A DNA stretch of 64,000 bases from Pseudeuparius sepicola (taxonomy: Eukaryota > Arthropoda > Insecta > Coleoptera > Anthribidae): the NCBI GenBank assembly GCA_963920635.1, contig OY987304.1, positions 29,512,365-29,576,364 of the forward strand, in the 5' to 3' direction. The stretch's first letter is position 1. Each line of letters opens with the position of its first letter. The notes beneath the pieces are model-generated. The model was given only the letters and a program-made list of their open reading frames with translations, was not told the DNA's origin and did not search any database. This document shows, in pieces, positions 43,501 through 55,210 of this stretch. Position numbers and translations under genes: made by a program.

Positions 43501-45390
43501 TATAACATTCAAGTATTCACAACAAATAATTTTGTATTTTATTTCAGACAAGTCTAATCTCAATTCGTGTTTAAATTTCATGTTAGAAGTTAGAATAAAT
43601 AAACCTAAAATATACCGACCTACCTTTTGTCCATTGAAATTGCGATTCCTATACATATCATCACCATAATCCTGATCTAGAATTTAATAATTATAGAATT
43701 GTTCACATTAAATTTATCTACTCGTTTGCACGTACTGATCCAAATCATCGAGAGACTTTCGTCGTTGGGGAAGCGAAAAAACATCAAATCACACATAAAA
43801 GTTTTGATTCATATCTGCCTACCCGGCCACTGCATAACACATTATAACTCCGGAAAAGTGCCGCCAAAAACCAAATAATTTAGCCGAAACTCAAGTACAA
43901 AATTTTCCCATATTTTGAAAATCGCTCCGCGTGACGTAGTCGTAACCGACATAGGCCCCGCCCACATGCACAATATCATACCTTATTTTCTTTGCATCAT
44001 GATAATAGCTCGCATTTTAAATAATATTTAAATTTCATCATTTCAAAAAATGTACTGCAACAATTAAATACAAACTACTTACTTAGAACATGCCACCAAA
44101 CACCAAATGTGATAAAAACACGGCACAAACTGTGACGACACGCCCGTAAATAAAAAAATAAGAAAGTGATACAAGTTACAATAACTGTTGTTTAAATAAA
44201 GAACAAAAAAGCAAATACATATATTTTTTCCAGACAAAGTAAAATATCAAAATTAAAAAAGTTTCTAGGTTAGTTGGGCTACATAATAGGATTTTTTCTT
44301 TTGAAATAAACTAATTTCTACAAAATTTCTATAAAAGAGAAGAATAGAGATTTTTCGGATTTCTAACATTAGTATGGGTACAAAAAGTATTTTTGCCGTA
44401 AAGTGCCTTATTTAAACTTGCCGGTAGCGTGTCCCAAAATTCTAAATCAACCGCTCTTGAGGAAAAATCAATATTACATTTTTTTGTCCCGCTCAAGGTT
44501 GGAACAACTTTGCAGGGGAGGCTTAAATCTAAAATTTGTACAAGAAATGTCCCCTTAAAACCACCTGTAGAACACTTCCTCCAAATATTCGTACATCATT
44601 ACGGAACACCCTGTATACATAGAGTGCTGGACTATCCGCCATTCGTGGTACAACGTGGAAGCGACCTACGAAGTTTGCGACTGTTTCGAGTGGAGGAGAG
44701 AAACATTTTCTCGGCCAATAGCTTGCATCCACACATTCCGCCTCTCTTTTGATCTATGAAATGCGCATGGGTAATGGGTACAGTGTGGGTGAAACAAATA
44801 ATTCAACAAATGAAAATTTATTGTTAGGTATAGGTATATTAAAAAAGTATTCTGAGAAATCTTTTCTGCATGTCTGAGGACCTAAGAATCGACTTTAATA
44901 TATCTACCTATAGGTCAAATCACTAACAATGTGGCTGCAATTTAAAAAAATTACCATTATAAGTTAAGAAAAGTGAGGTTAAATGACGAAGTATCATAAA
45001 AAGTTATTTGAGAAAATCGTTTAGAATGTAATTTTAGACGTTTGTGCAGAATTTGAGGAAGTTACCCAAAAATTTTCCTGGTTCAGAATTTGTTTAATTT
45101 TTTTCCAATTAAATACAACTAGAAGACAATTTCTAATCTATTTTCCGGAAAAAATTTCTGGTTTTCCACAAATAACTAGACTTAATTGAAAAATCACCTT
45201 TTATCCACGTTGTTGGAATGCCTCCTACATCACGCATGTATTAAAATTTTAAAATTATTTCTATTTTGGTATACACAGAAAAAGTTCATATTTCACATTC
45301 TTACCAAGTTTTAGCCCACAATTGCACAATTTTTTTTTATTTTCGATTATGTTGTTGCCCTTTTAATTTTATCTTATATTTGTGTTAACG
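43501..45390. other. Unassigned, with one element-end fragment
   Basis: 44,490-44,617 resembles the right part of the 1475-2646 type element (CCTTAAAACCACCTG, then ACACCCTGTATA) without a matching left end, so it is a truncated copy. I see nothing else recognisable; 43,790-44,110 is mixed-composition filler that may include lost 5' parts of the P relic. Confidence 0.4.
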
Positions 45391-45395
45391 TCTGA

Positions 45396-45560
45396 TTTTC
45401 CCTTTGGACAGGGTTATATCTTTATTTGTGGTGGGCTTCCTTATAGTCTCTTTTGTTTTTAGAAGAAAAAAAAATCAGATTCCCGACGGAACGGATCCTC
45501 AGGCCAGTTTGTTAGAGCGGTTACTCGCTCAAATAACTTTCAGTGGTGTATTGAGAACAG
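45396..45560 (-). repeat. Dispersed repeat, copy 1 (AGGCTATAAGGAAGCCCACC family)
   Basis: On the minus strand it shares TACACCACTGAAAGTTAT, CGCTCTAAnAAACTGGC, a pyrimidine-rich block and an AGACTATAAGGAAGCCCACC core with 48393-48600 (plus) and a shorter copy near 58,870-58,992 (plus). Because the plus copy at 48393 directly follows an LTR-like block, the family may be the leader of an LTR retroelement. Confidence 0.6.
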
Positions 45561-46298
45561 GAGTTTAAGTAAACAATTAATCAAGTTTTACGCAAACAAT
45601 CTATTTCTTAAACAGAGTTAAGTTCACAATACTCAATTCGGACAGCCGGCCTCGATTCTTAGGTTCTTGGACATGCAGAAAAAAAATCCCAGATTACTTT
45701 TTCGTCCCAACAACTCTTTGTGCTACACTGTAAGTATATGGTATTCATCTTCGGTCAATGAGTTTCGGCATATCCTATTTAAAAAACACTGTCCAGTACT
45801 CTTTATGTCAATCTCAGTACTTAAAACCAAATCAATATTTTCTCAATATGCCTGCAGCGTATAGAAACATGGCAACTCCGCAATATTTCAGCCAATCACT
45901 GAAAATATGGGTACTCTGTTTTGGATCACATTATCTGTGACTCACCTATTTCACCTAAAATCAGTTTGCACAAGGAAGAGTTCCATATTCTATAAAGCAG
46001 GCTAATGGCTAACCTATTATAGCCTTTAAGGGGATGTAATATTATATTAAAGATGCATTGTAGTGTGTACTAAAAATAAAATAAAATAATCTCCCCCCCA
46101 CTTTTTGTTCTCAAATGAAAAAGGCCGTTCCTTTTGAGGATATCGTAAATTTTTCAGAGGGCAAACAGACGCTGCTGCGAGGCAGGGGACCGTCGTTTTT
46201 TCTATTTCCCACAGTCAATATTTGCCGGAGGAAAAAGTAGCGGGCAAGAAATTTTTAATTAAGTGCCAGCTCCTTAAAGAATTTTCCGTGGAATTACT

Positions 46299-46434
46299 CC
46301 GTAGTTATTCAAAGTAGTGAATTTTATCTTCAAACCTGGAATAGCTTTTGTGGATTATAGCGGAACTTTCCGCACTATAAAGCTTGCGGTGTTTGTTAAC
46401 GCAGGCTATTAAGGACGGGCCAAAAACGGACTTT
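46299..46434 (+). repeat. Direct repeat of about 135 bp, copy 1
   Basis: Starts CCGTAGTTATTCAAAGTAGTG and recurs at 46852-46986 in the same orientation with a handful of differences and a short indel. The two copies are 553 bp apart. No coding content. Confidence 0.85.
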
Positions 46435-46851
46435 TAGGGGGGTTTCTACAGTATTTACGAAAAGCTGGATAAAGAATAGCTAATAAATAAATTGTACAAA
46501 TTACTACAAATAATTACTAAAGTGTATCTGGTCCTAATTTTAATTGGTTCAGTAATTTTTAATTGAATTTAATATTTCAGAATAATACTGTCCAGCATTG
46601 CTATAAAAGAACTTTGGAGCAGATTTTCAGTTTTTGCACATCAAGGCAACTTTGACACTTGAATAAACACTTTTCTTTTCAGGTAAACGGCTTTTTCGTT
46701 GAAAAGCTAACAAAATTTCTTTGAGGCGTGAAATGAGCCACTTAATCTCCAGCTTAATCTTTATTAATCGCCCAAGACGAATGCTCATTGCTTATAGAAG
46801 AATAGAATAGTTTATAAGTTCGATTGTTTCACTATGTACACTACGCCTACG

Positions 46852-46986
46852 CCGTAGTTATTCAAAGTAGTGAATTTTATCTTCAAACCTGGAATAGCTT
46901 TTGTGGATTATAGCGGAACTTTCCACACCTTAAAGCGTGCGGTGTTTGTTAACGGCTATTAAGGATGGGTCAAAAACTGACGTTTA
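46852..46986 (+). repeat. Direct repeat of about 135 bp, copy 2
   Basis: Second copy of 46299-46434; it lacks a few bases after GTTTGTTAACG. The pair suggests a segmental tandem duplication or the two ends of a decayed element. Confidence 0.85.
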
Positions 46987-47344
46987 CTAAAGTGTGTCTC
47001 AGAACTGGTCTAAAGCTTAAAAATCTCAAAAATCAAGGGAGGTAATTATTCTAAAATTTGAAAGTGAAGCTTAATTTTCCATTCTAAACGCCTTTTTTAG
47101 GAATATAATTTCATCGGAAAGGATACTTTATCTGAACTTGTCAGGACGCGACGTCTTGATTTTTAAAAACTAAAACTATACCCAACATTATTTTCAGATA
47201 AAGCGGGGTAGTATTCCGAAGTGTCAAATTCAAGATTTTTTCATCCAAAATACATCCTGTAACATCGATTCAGGGAGACATATAAAGTTGGACCAATAGC
47301 TAATGTATTCCTGGACCAACACTACCTAGGTATCTATATCATTT

Positions 47345-48392
47345 TGTAACGAAGTTACCAGTTTTGGAATTTTCATTTTTATTTTACACAGGCTTAAATT
47401 CCTTCGCCCGGCTATTTTTAGCGGCCGGCCGCCGCCGGAGTTTTTTTATATTCATAACAGTGATTTTTTTTACATGATAGACAGGCGTTCGATATTTTAA
47501 TTGCATTTAATTAGCATTTGGTTTTAATTGTTTTCCGGCTTTCCGCCGCTTTTTAATAATTGTTTATTTTGCCAGAAGGATTAGGGATGCCTAAAAGGAG
47601 TAGAACTGATAAAAAGCCTGATTGTGGCCTAGGAGCGCCGTTCTTTTTTTAAAACTAGGTAATTAAGGCCTGCCCGACCCAGAGAGACCACTGTCAAAGG
47701 CCTGTCAGGGGTGCAACGCCCCCTAACTGCCAGCCTAGCCTCCGACTGCCGTTTTCACGACCAGAAGGGTGGGGATGACCTCCTGATCCGTCGCCGCTGC
47801 CTCGACAAATGGGTGGCCGACGGACTCACCTCGAGGTGGCGCCACTCAGGCTGATAAAAAGGCTGCGGCTGCCACGGTGGCTCTCTTCGAGCGATATCCG
47901 CTCTTCCTTCCGATACCAGTCCTGGTGAGTATTGTTAGGTTGTTCCGCCCTAACCTGACCCCTCCTAGAACCTGCCCGAACCCGAAGTTGGGAGAACGAG
48001 CCTTTCTTTGACCAACTTCAACTAAACAAATCCCCCCTAGAGTTATCTATTCAGTGGATAGGATAGGATGAATCGATAGGTGTTTTGATTTTCTATTAGT
48101 AAAGTAATATCGCACGCTTTCTATTTTTCAACCGATAGTTTCTAAGCTTGCTTTCCGCATGAAACACACACACTGCGTCTTAATCACTAAAAACCGCTAA
48201 CTTAGTTCCTCCACTAGAAGTTTACATAAGTGTTCTTTGCTTGCAGATTCGTGGACCACTCTGGGCCGGGCGTCTTAAATTCCTTCTTTTTATTATTGTG
48301 TTTAATTAATAAATCAAACCTGTAAACAAAATAATAAACCCTGTAGAATTTGTACCAAACACTTTACTCACACCCTACCCTCGATACACCAC
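47345..48392 (+). repeat. LTR-like promoter block, copy 2
   Basis: Begins TGTAACGAAGTTACC, with the same block order as 6810-7571: ATTTTTATTTTACACAGGCTT, CTATTTTTAGCGGCCGG, GCGCCGTTCTTTTTT, a TATA-like GATAAAAAGGCTGC (about 47,858), and a CCTG/GTGAGT donor-like site at about 47,930. It has AATAAA-type signals near the end (48,309 and 48,332) and runs into the 48393 repeat, which may be the leader. A full-length LTR of about 1.05 kb is the most likely reading; no second LTR or duplication is found. Confidence 0.55.
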
Positions 48393-48600
48393 TGAACTTT
48401 AAAAATTACATTTTCTCTGACTGAAAGTTATCTGGGCATAGCGGAGCAAACCGCTCTAAAAAACTGGCGCCTGAGCAACCGTTTCACCGGAGGTCCGATT
48501 TTTTCTTTCTTAGATAAAAGAGGCTATAAGGAAGCCCACCGGTGAGTACAAAAGGGGAAAATCGGACGTGAACACAAACTAGTCTATAATTTCATTGCTT
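48393..48600 (+). repeat. Dispersed repeat, copy 2, after LTR-like block
   Basis: Plus-strand copy of the family at 45396-45560, so the two form inverted flanks around 45.56-48.39 kb. It has a 32-base insertion after TACACCACTGA relative to copy 1 and contains AACTGGCGCCTGAGCAACC, primer-site-like but too far from the LTR end to be convincing. Confidence 0.6.
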
Positions 48601-50870
48601 GCGATCTGAAATGGCGCTGGTTGGTACCTATACGAAAAAATTGCTTGTTTTCAAACGAACACAATTTTAGTTATGAAAAATCACATATACCTACCTTGGA
48701 AATTTTGAAAAAACTAATTTTCCACAACAGTAAAGTGGCATTTTTGTAGGTTGTACGACAAAATGTTATTAATTAAAAACTAATTTTTGGCCTTTTCTCA
48801 TACTTTGTTTGTTTCTGTAGATTTTAGGTCAATAGGTATGTTATTAAAGCAAAAAATTTAAAAAAAAAATAGCAGGTGAAAAATTTGATAAGCCAAAGCC
48901 TACTTTGTTTTTTGTGCGATTTTTTAGCAGAAAAAATCAAAGTTGGCCTATAGGCCTATAATTGAAGTTAGCCGTGTATACAGCAATAATAATGAGAATA
49001 GAGTTTTGTATTAAGTGTATATTTACAAGACTTGTTTCACCTATCCGGGGACACACTGTATAAAAAGGATACTGAAAAATCTAGTAGGTAGACTACAATC
49101 ATGGACTCCAGTGCACATCAAATGGTAGCAACATATTCTTGCTTTTTTTAGACTGGCTTTTCTTAAAGAATCTATGAAACGGAAATATGTCATGTAAACT
49201 TGTCAAATTAAAGAGATAAAACAAACCAGTATTTTATTTTATTGTGGATAAATTTTTTGTATTTGGTGTTTTTAATATAGTGTTGGTCCAATTACGTGCG
49301 AATTGTTCTATTTTCTTTCTACCCATCTTGTATTACTGCGTGAATTACAATCATGCCGTTGACTGTCATATACTTGAAGACTGCTCACGGCTGTTACTTT
49401 TTGGCTCACCATATATGTTCTCTGCATAGACAAAATGCAATGCAAAATACATTGTTAGAGCCACCTATTTTCCAGAACATGAAGCTATAGCTATATATAG
49501 GTACAACGTACAACTATAACTTTTTATAAATAGGTCAGTAAACGATCATTCAGTACCTTCGATATTTTGACATCTCTTCTATTTAACTTATATTATTGCA
49601 TATGAAGCAAACAACGCCCGTAAACAAACGGTTTTGTTTGTAAAAAGTTCAATATCTTAAGAGCCCCATTACCAAATAATTTTATATTTATGAGTTTTCC
49701 CAAGGTAACACCTCGCCAAACCGCGCCGAAACAAACAACCTCAAATTCTCAGCTCTCCCTCCTGGAAAATGCTTAAGTCATCCCACAGCCTCCTAGCAAG
49801 GACCCCAACGGTAATTGCCGAAAACTCGCCTCCGAGAAGTCTGGGAAGGGAAGATGAGGGTTTGTCTTGGGTAGCCCTGAATTATTAATACCAATTTTGC
49901 TGGGAGGAGTGAAGAGAGGGAAGAAGTAACTGGAGTGCTTGAGGCTGCATATTTTTAATTATATCTATATTATTATATGATTAAAATATAAGCCTTTATA
50001 CCACTCTGAATTGTTAAAATAGTAAATATAATTTATTTGCCGTTGAACACTAATATACCTTCGCGCTCGTAAGCGCTTTCGATTTTTGACAGAAAGCGCT
50101 ACTATTTTCCATGTTTTTTTTATTATTTGTAAATATTGTGGGCTCCCGTAATGCAATAGGGATTCAGGACCACAAACTCCATGTTAATCGCCCATATAAG
50201 ATAACCTTACAAAAGTTGAACCAGATTTACCTCCTCCAATCCACTTCCTTGTGATGTCGGCCAATCAGATCGCGAGATGGGCTCAAGAATGTCCGAAGAT
50301 GTCCGACTGCGGGGGAGTCATCGCGTGTCCCCTCAACGGCCTCAGCGTCGCATCATAAGATAAGGGTGTGGTCATTCCACGGCGCGAAATTTGGAAAATG
50401 AAAAAAATCTTAGGGAAAAGTGAAGTCATGCTACTCGACGCTTGCACCCCAAGACGACGCATCTCGTGGCACATTTCGGTATGCGTTTGAGGGGAGCCTT
50501 AAAGGAGATGGCTCGGGCGACCGTAAACAAGCCCCAAACCGACAAATAAACGACGACAAATTGATCGTCAAACCCACGATATTGTGTGCCCCGAGACGCA
50601 TCGCCTTAAGCCGAGTCCAGACATGGTGAGCAGAGCGCGAGCCGGTTGGCTCGAGCTCGCTGTAACCGAATTTCAGTCGGTTTTTTCGACGAACTCAAAG
50701 GGGTCCGCGGTAATAGTTTGGATGCGTCCGTGGTAGGCTCGCCGGAGCTTTTTACATAAATAGGAACATTGGAGACGTGTCGGACCGAAGAAGAAACTAA
50801 TCAACTAATACAATAGGGATGTTTACAAAAAATTACTATAGACTAAACTAGTTCTGTATTCAAGTAAAAA
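48601..50870. other. No recognisable gene
   Basis: AT-rich to about 50,150. About 49,045-49,060 resembles a CACTGTATA element end without a partner. 50,200-50,760 is GC-richer with several CpGs and palindromic GCGCGAGCCGGTTGGCTCGAG near 50,636, but no domain can be read. Confidence 0.4.
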
Positions 50871-50875
50871 TCCAA

Positions 50876-51205
50876 AGCCGAGTGACACGTCACTGCCGTT
50901 CACGACTCTGCACATAGCCGCTATCATCCACAGTTTTACGCCTCCTTTTGTGGATGCGCAGAAAATTCTATTACAGTGGGCGCGTGCTAACCTAACACCT
51001 GAAAAACTCAGCCCAAGCGCCAGCGATACATATATAAGCAACTTAGTGTGCGGTGGTTAGACTGAGGTTTTCGAATTTTCGAATGTCAGATTAGTGCGGG
51101 CGCGGACTGTATATTAATGTTTATGCTGTGTGGTTAAGTTTCTACCTCACATAAATAATCAAGGGATTATTGCCCTGTTCTACAATAGAAATACCTAAAC
51201 ACGCC
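50876..51205 (+). repeat. Dispersed repeat (CGAGTGACACGTCACTG), copy 1
   Basis: Shares with 54107-54325: CGAGTGACACGTCACTGnCGTTCACGAC, CAGCCGCTATC, CAGTTTTACG, then after a variable part TTAAGTTT..., ATAAATAATCAAGG and TTGTTCTACAATAGAA. No coding content. The copy at 54107 is followed by an AATAAAG-type tail, so this may be the 3' part of a LINE or SINE family. Confidence 0.7.
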
Positions 51206-52863
51206 TTCGCGATGTTCTCGCATGGTGACGAAGGTTGGAGAGGAGATATATTAATATAAACAAGAGGATTAATAATCAATTGCGTAGTCAAACTATAACT
51301 GCTATAACAAATATTTAAAAATAAAAAACAAAAAAAACTCTTATATACAAAATGGCTCGTTATATATTGCAAAAGAAGATAAAAATCTGCTTACAAAATA
51401 TTTAGCACCAACAGAAAATGCTTTCTATCTCCTGGAGGCGCTTTAAATAATTATCTGTTAAAAGCGGTTAAATTCGTTTGAGATTTAAGTCTATATTGAA
51501 CACGGCCTTTATCATTATCCGCTATAGCAATACAATAACCATTATAGTTAAATTGATAACATAATCATAAATACAATAACGAATATCACATACAGAAGTC
51601 GAATAGCTATATATCGGGTAAGTCGATAACTAGATACTGAAGACATTAGTATATTGATGAAAATTTAAATTAAATTGAGGTATTTGTGTGAGAGTCGCAA
51701 AACAATTTATTCACTTCTTTTTAAAAAGCTATGCTAAATTAATTTTAATTTTTTTCTGCTTCAAAACAAACGAAATGATTGCAGGAGTTTATTTCAATTA
51801 GAACATCCTGTACACTACACGCGATTCCATTACCATTAGGTAAATTATGGAATAAAAATGTAGTCCGTTTTAATTTTTTATAGTAACATACTGAAGTCTC
51901 ATATCTTGGCCAACGCATGGTCACTTGGAGATCTTGATATGATAACTGGTTTAAACATCGTTTTGAGTTTGGAATGTTTAAGACATCCTTATATTTTTTT
52001 AGCAAAATTCTTCAAGACCAAGCATTAATTTGCGGACATATATTTATGAAAAAGCTTTTCGCTTTATTTTTCTCTATCGCAAGTCAAATTTGTGGTACCA
52101 AAATTTGGACAACATAAATATGTATAGTACGAAGATACACGTTTACTCTTTAGTTTTGCGTTAAAGTTCGTTTCGATAAATTACGAATAATCCTGGTTGC
52201 TTTAAGTTAAAAAATGAAGCTCTATTCAATTAGAACTGTTGTTGATACTCCCCCAATTTCACATCGATTTTGTCCCATCCCGAACAAGATTTATCGCCAG
52301 CGCCTTTAATTGATACGGACGCCATTTGTATCGACGCATGTTGCATTCGGGCAGTCAAAGTAGATACCTACTGATGGTATAGATTTTAAAAGCTGCGTGT
52401 TTAATAGATACTAAATTAAAAAATCACCGTTATTGGCGTTATTACTTCTTCAAGACTTTTTAATCCCCAAAAATTCCCATATTTCCACAATGCCTAAAGA
52501 AATACATTATTGCATTCTATATTCTATTACTTGTCTTTATCTTTACATCTTACTAGCAAATAAACATTTCTTGATTTTTTCCACAAAAAAGAGACAGATT
52601 AGTTGTTTTCAATTATAAGATGGGTATAGTACATTTTATGGACGAGGAGGTTATGTAAAAGTACTTCGAACTAAATTTTAAAGAAACTGTAGTTTGAATA
52701 TCGCCACCGCACTGCTTTGAGGCGCTGTGAAGTATGTTATCAAGTTAGCCATGAACAAAATTCGTTATAACAAGTCACTCACTAATTTCTAATTACAACC
52801 AAAATCAATAGATCTATATGGGTCTATAGAAACAACATGTATTAATCATAGAACAGCTTTGTG
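51206..52863. other. Unassigned apart from one coding-like minus frame
   Basis: AT-rich sequence. The minus-strand frame 52005-51745 (86 codons) reads like real protein sequence (listed separately). Nothing else is recognised. Confidence 0.4.
51745..52005 (-). pseudogene. Unrecognised coding-like fragment
   Basis: 86 codons with balanced composition, including aromatic, cysteine and charged residues: LSYQDLQVTMRWPRYETSV, then YYKKLKRTTFLFHN and a DVLIEINSCNHFVCFE end. The pattern resembles C-terminal segments of some transposon-associated insect proteins, but I cannot name a family. It has no neighbours that extend it. It may also be chance. Confidence 0.3.
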
Positions 52864-54048
52864 GACCGGGAGATAGTTACAGATTTTTGGACGGTGATTT
52901 TACTCAGTATGCCTTTCATAGGGCATTATGTTGCGTATATTCTCACAATAATAAGGTATGAATCAGAGAGTCATCCTGGGTTCTTCATATGGAAAAATGA
53001 ATTTTCATTTATTCGAAAAATATGAGTTTTGATATTATTTTAGTCAGGCTGCCATGTGTTTTATAATGAAGTTCAAAATAGAAAATTCCTGGGAAAACCA
53101 TAGGCATACCGTTAGCGTGGGTCCAAAGCGCTATTATTGCCATGTGAACTTGTATTTTAATAATTAATTTTTCCATGTTTTTGAACAGGCTGCCAATGAG
53201 AAGTATGCAAGTTCTTGTTATGAAACTGCCGAAGAAAAGATGGCATACCGTTTGCGCATGTCCAAGTACGCTTTACATCGAATAAATCGTTTAAATTATT
53301 AAATAAAATTCAATTTAAACTGTACTTGGACATGCGCAAAAGGTATGCCATCCTTTTTTCAGCATTTTCATAACAAGCACTTGCATACTTCTTTTCAAAA
53401 TAGAAAATTCCTGGGAAAACCATAGGCATACCGTTAGCGTGGGTCCAAAGCGCTATTATTGCCATGTGAACTTGTATTTTAATAATTAATTTTTCCATGT
53501 TTTTGAACAGGCTGCCAATGAGAAGTATGCAAGTTCTTGTTATGAAACTGCCGAAGAAAATATGGCATACCGTTTGCGCATGTCCAAGTACGCTTTACAT
53601 CGAATAAATCGTTTAAATTATTAAATAAAATTCAATTTAAACTGTACTTGGACATGCGCAAAAGGTATGCCATCCTTTTTTCAGCATTTTCATAACAAGC
53701 ACTTGCATACTTCTCATTGGCAGCTTGTTCAGAAACGTGGAAAAATTAATTAATAAAATATAAGTTCACGTGGCAATAATAGCCCTTTGAACCCACGCTA
53801 ACGGTATGCCTATGGTTTTCCGAGGAATTTTCTATTTTGAACTTCATTATAAAACACATGGCAGCCTGTCTAAAATCATATCAAAACACATAATTTTCGA
53901 ATAATTGAAAACTCAGTATTTCATATGAAGAACCCAGGATGACTCTCTAATTCATACCTTATTATTTTGAGAATATGTGCCACATAATCCCCTTTGCAAG
54001 GCATACTGACTAAAATCACGTCCAAAAATCTGTCACTATCTCCCGGTC
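52864..54048. mobile_element. Foldback element (GACCGGGAGATAGT ends) with internal duplication
   Basis: Left end GACCGGGAGATAGTTACAG and right end the inverse. The two halves are inverted copies almost to the centre, where CATGTCCAAGTAC... and ...GTACTTGGACATG frame a loop of about 50 bp. Within it a 322-bp segment spanning the centre is tandemly duplicated (53074-53395 and 53396-53717) with one difference seen. The unduplicated form would be about 863 bp. No ORF of interest and no target duplication identified. Confidence 0.85.
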
Positions 54049-54106
54049 TATTAAATAAAATTCGTAATGCAAAATGAAAACGGAGAATTTGGCGTATCTA
54101 GAAAAC

Positions 54107-54325
54107 GGCCAAGTCGAGTGACACGTCACTGTCGTTCACGACATGCTGCATACAGCCGCTATCGACCGCAGTTTTACGGCATCTACCTATTGTGAAAACA
54201 CAGAAAATATAGTCTTATCTGTGTTTATGCTGCGATAGTTAAGTTTGTATACTATAACTATATTACACACAAATAATCAAGGAAACCTAGCACTATTGTC
54301 TTGTTCTACAATAGAAGTAAACACG
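54107..54325 (+). repeat. Dispersed repeat (CGAGTGACACGTCACTG), copy 2
   Basis: Direct-orientation partner of 50876-51205, 3.2 kb downstream. Beyond it, 54,325-54,440 carries GTTTTGCGAAACC and AATAAAGAAGATTTG, a 3'-UTR-like tail that could belong to the same family. Confidence 0.7.
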
Positions 54326-55053
54326 TAAACACAATAAGATTTTCTGTCATTGCAGTTTATGGTCTGATGATGCAAACAGTGTTTTGCGAAACCGGTAACC
54401 TAATTTAATCAAAATAAAGAAGATTTGTAGTAACTTAGACTGTGGAATCTATTTTTTCATATTTTTTCAAATTATTTAATAATACTTCAATAAGATGTAA
54501 AACGACCTCCTGTCACTTCTCCAGTAGAATGGTCAACTCCTGCCATAGACATCTTTATGTGAAATAAAATCATTTGATAGAAATAAGTACTAAAAGCTAA
54601 AAATTTACAGCGATAACACGAAAACTCAAAATAAAATTTCGGAAAGGGGTTCTTAAATGGGATATCCTAAGGTCCGATAATTATGGCCGAAAATTAGCTT
54701 TTTTGATGTTTGGGAAAATGGCCGCTGTGGCGTCATCGATATTATTTTCCCAGAAACATACCATTTTTTCTCTATGTGTTGAAAGGCCTTCTCATTTTTA
54801 ACAACTTTTGTAGGAAAATATTTTCTCTATCTGTTATTGTTAAAAATCTACAGGGTCAAATATGTAAAAAAAAAACATGTATGCAACAGGGTCGCTTTTC
54901 GGAAATCTAGCTAGCCATGGAAAAAATTGATAGTTCGGAATTATTTTAACAGTATGATAGGATGCATTGTGCACCTATAAATTTATTCAACTAGATTATT
55001 TTTTAAATTTTCTAAAAAAATTTTGTAACAGTGATAGCATAAAAGTTAGTAAG

Positions 55054-55210
55054 AAAAAGATAACCTCAAAAAAGTTTGAGCAAAAAAATTAATAGAGGGG
55101 TTATAAGTTTTTACCCTTTTTTAGGGCACTGTGTAAATGAATAAACTACCCTAAAAGGGGTCTTCCAGTAAGTAGATAACATGTACCAAATTTCAAATTT
55201 TTAAGTAGCG
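55054..55210. repeat. Partial copy of the 1475-2646 inverted-repeat element
   Basis: AAAAAGATAACCTCAAAAAAG through GTAAGTAGATAACA and TTTTTAAGTAGCGCC matches 2330-2485 at high identity. The copy is cut off on its right by the palindrome starting at 55211. Confidence 0.85.

Noticed and set aside
48450..48480. AACTGGCGCCTGAGCAACC as primer-binding site of the LTR-like block
   Set aside because: It lies about 65 bp or more from any plausible LTR end and also occurs, altered, in the dispersed repeat at 45396, so it is part of that repeat.
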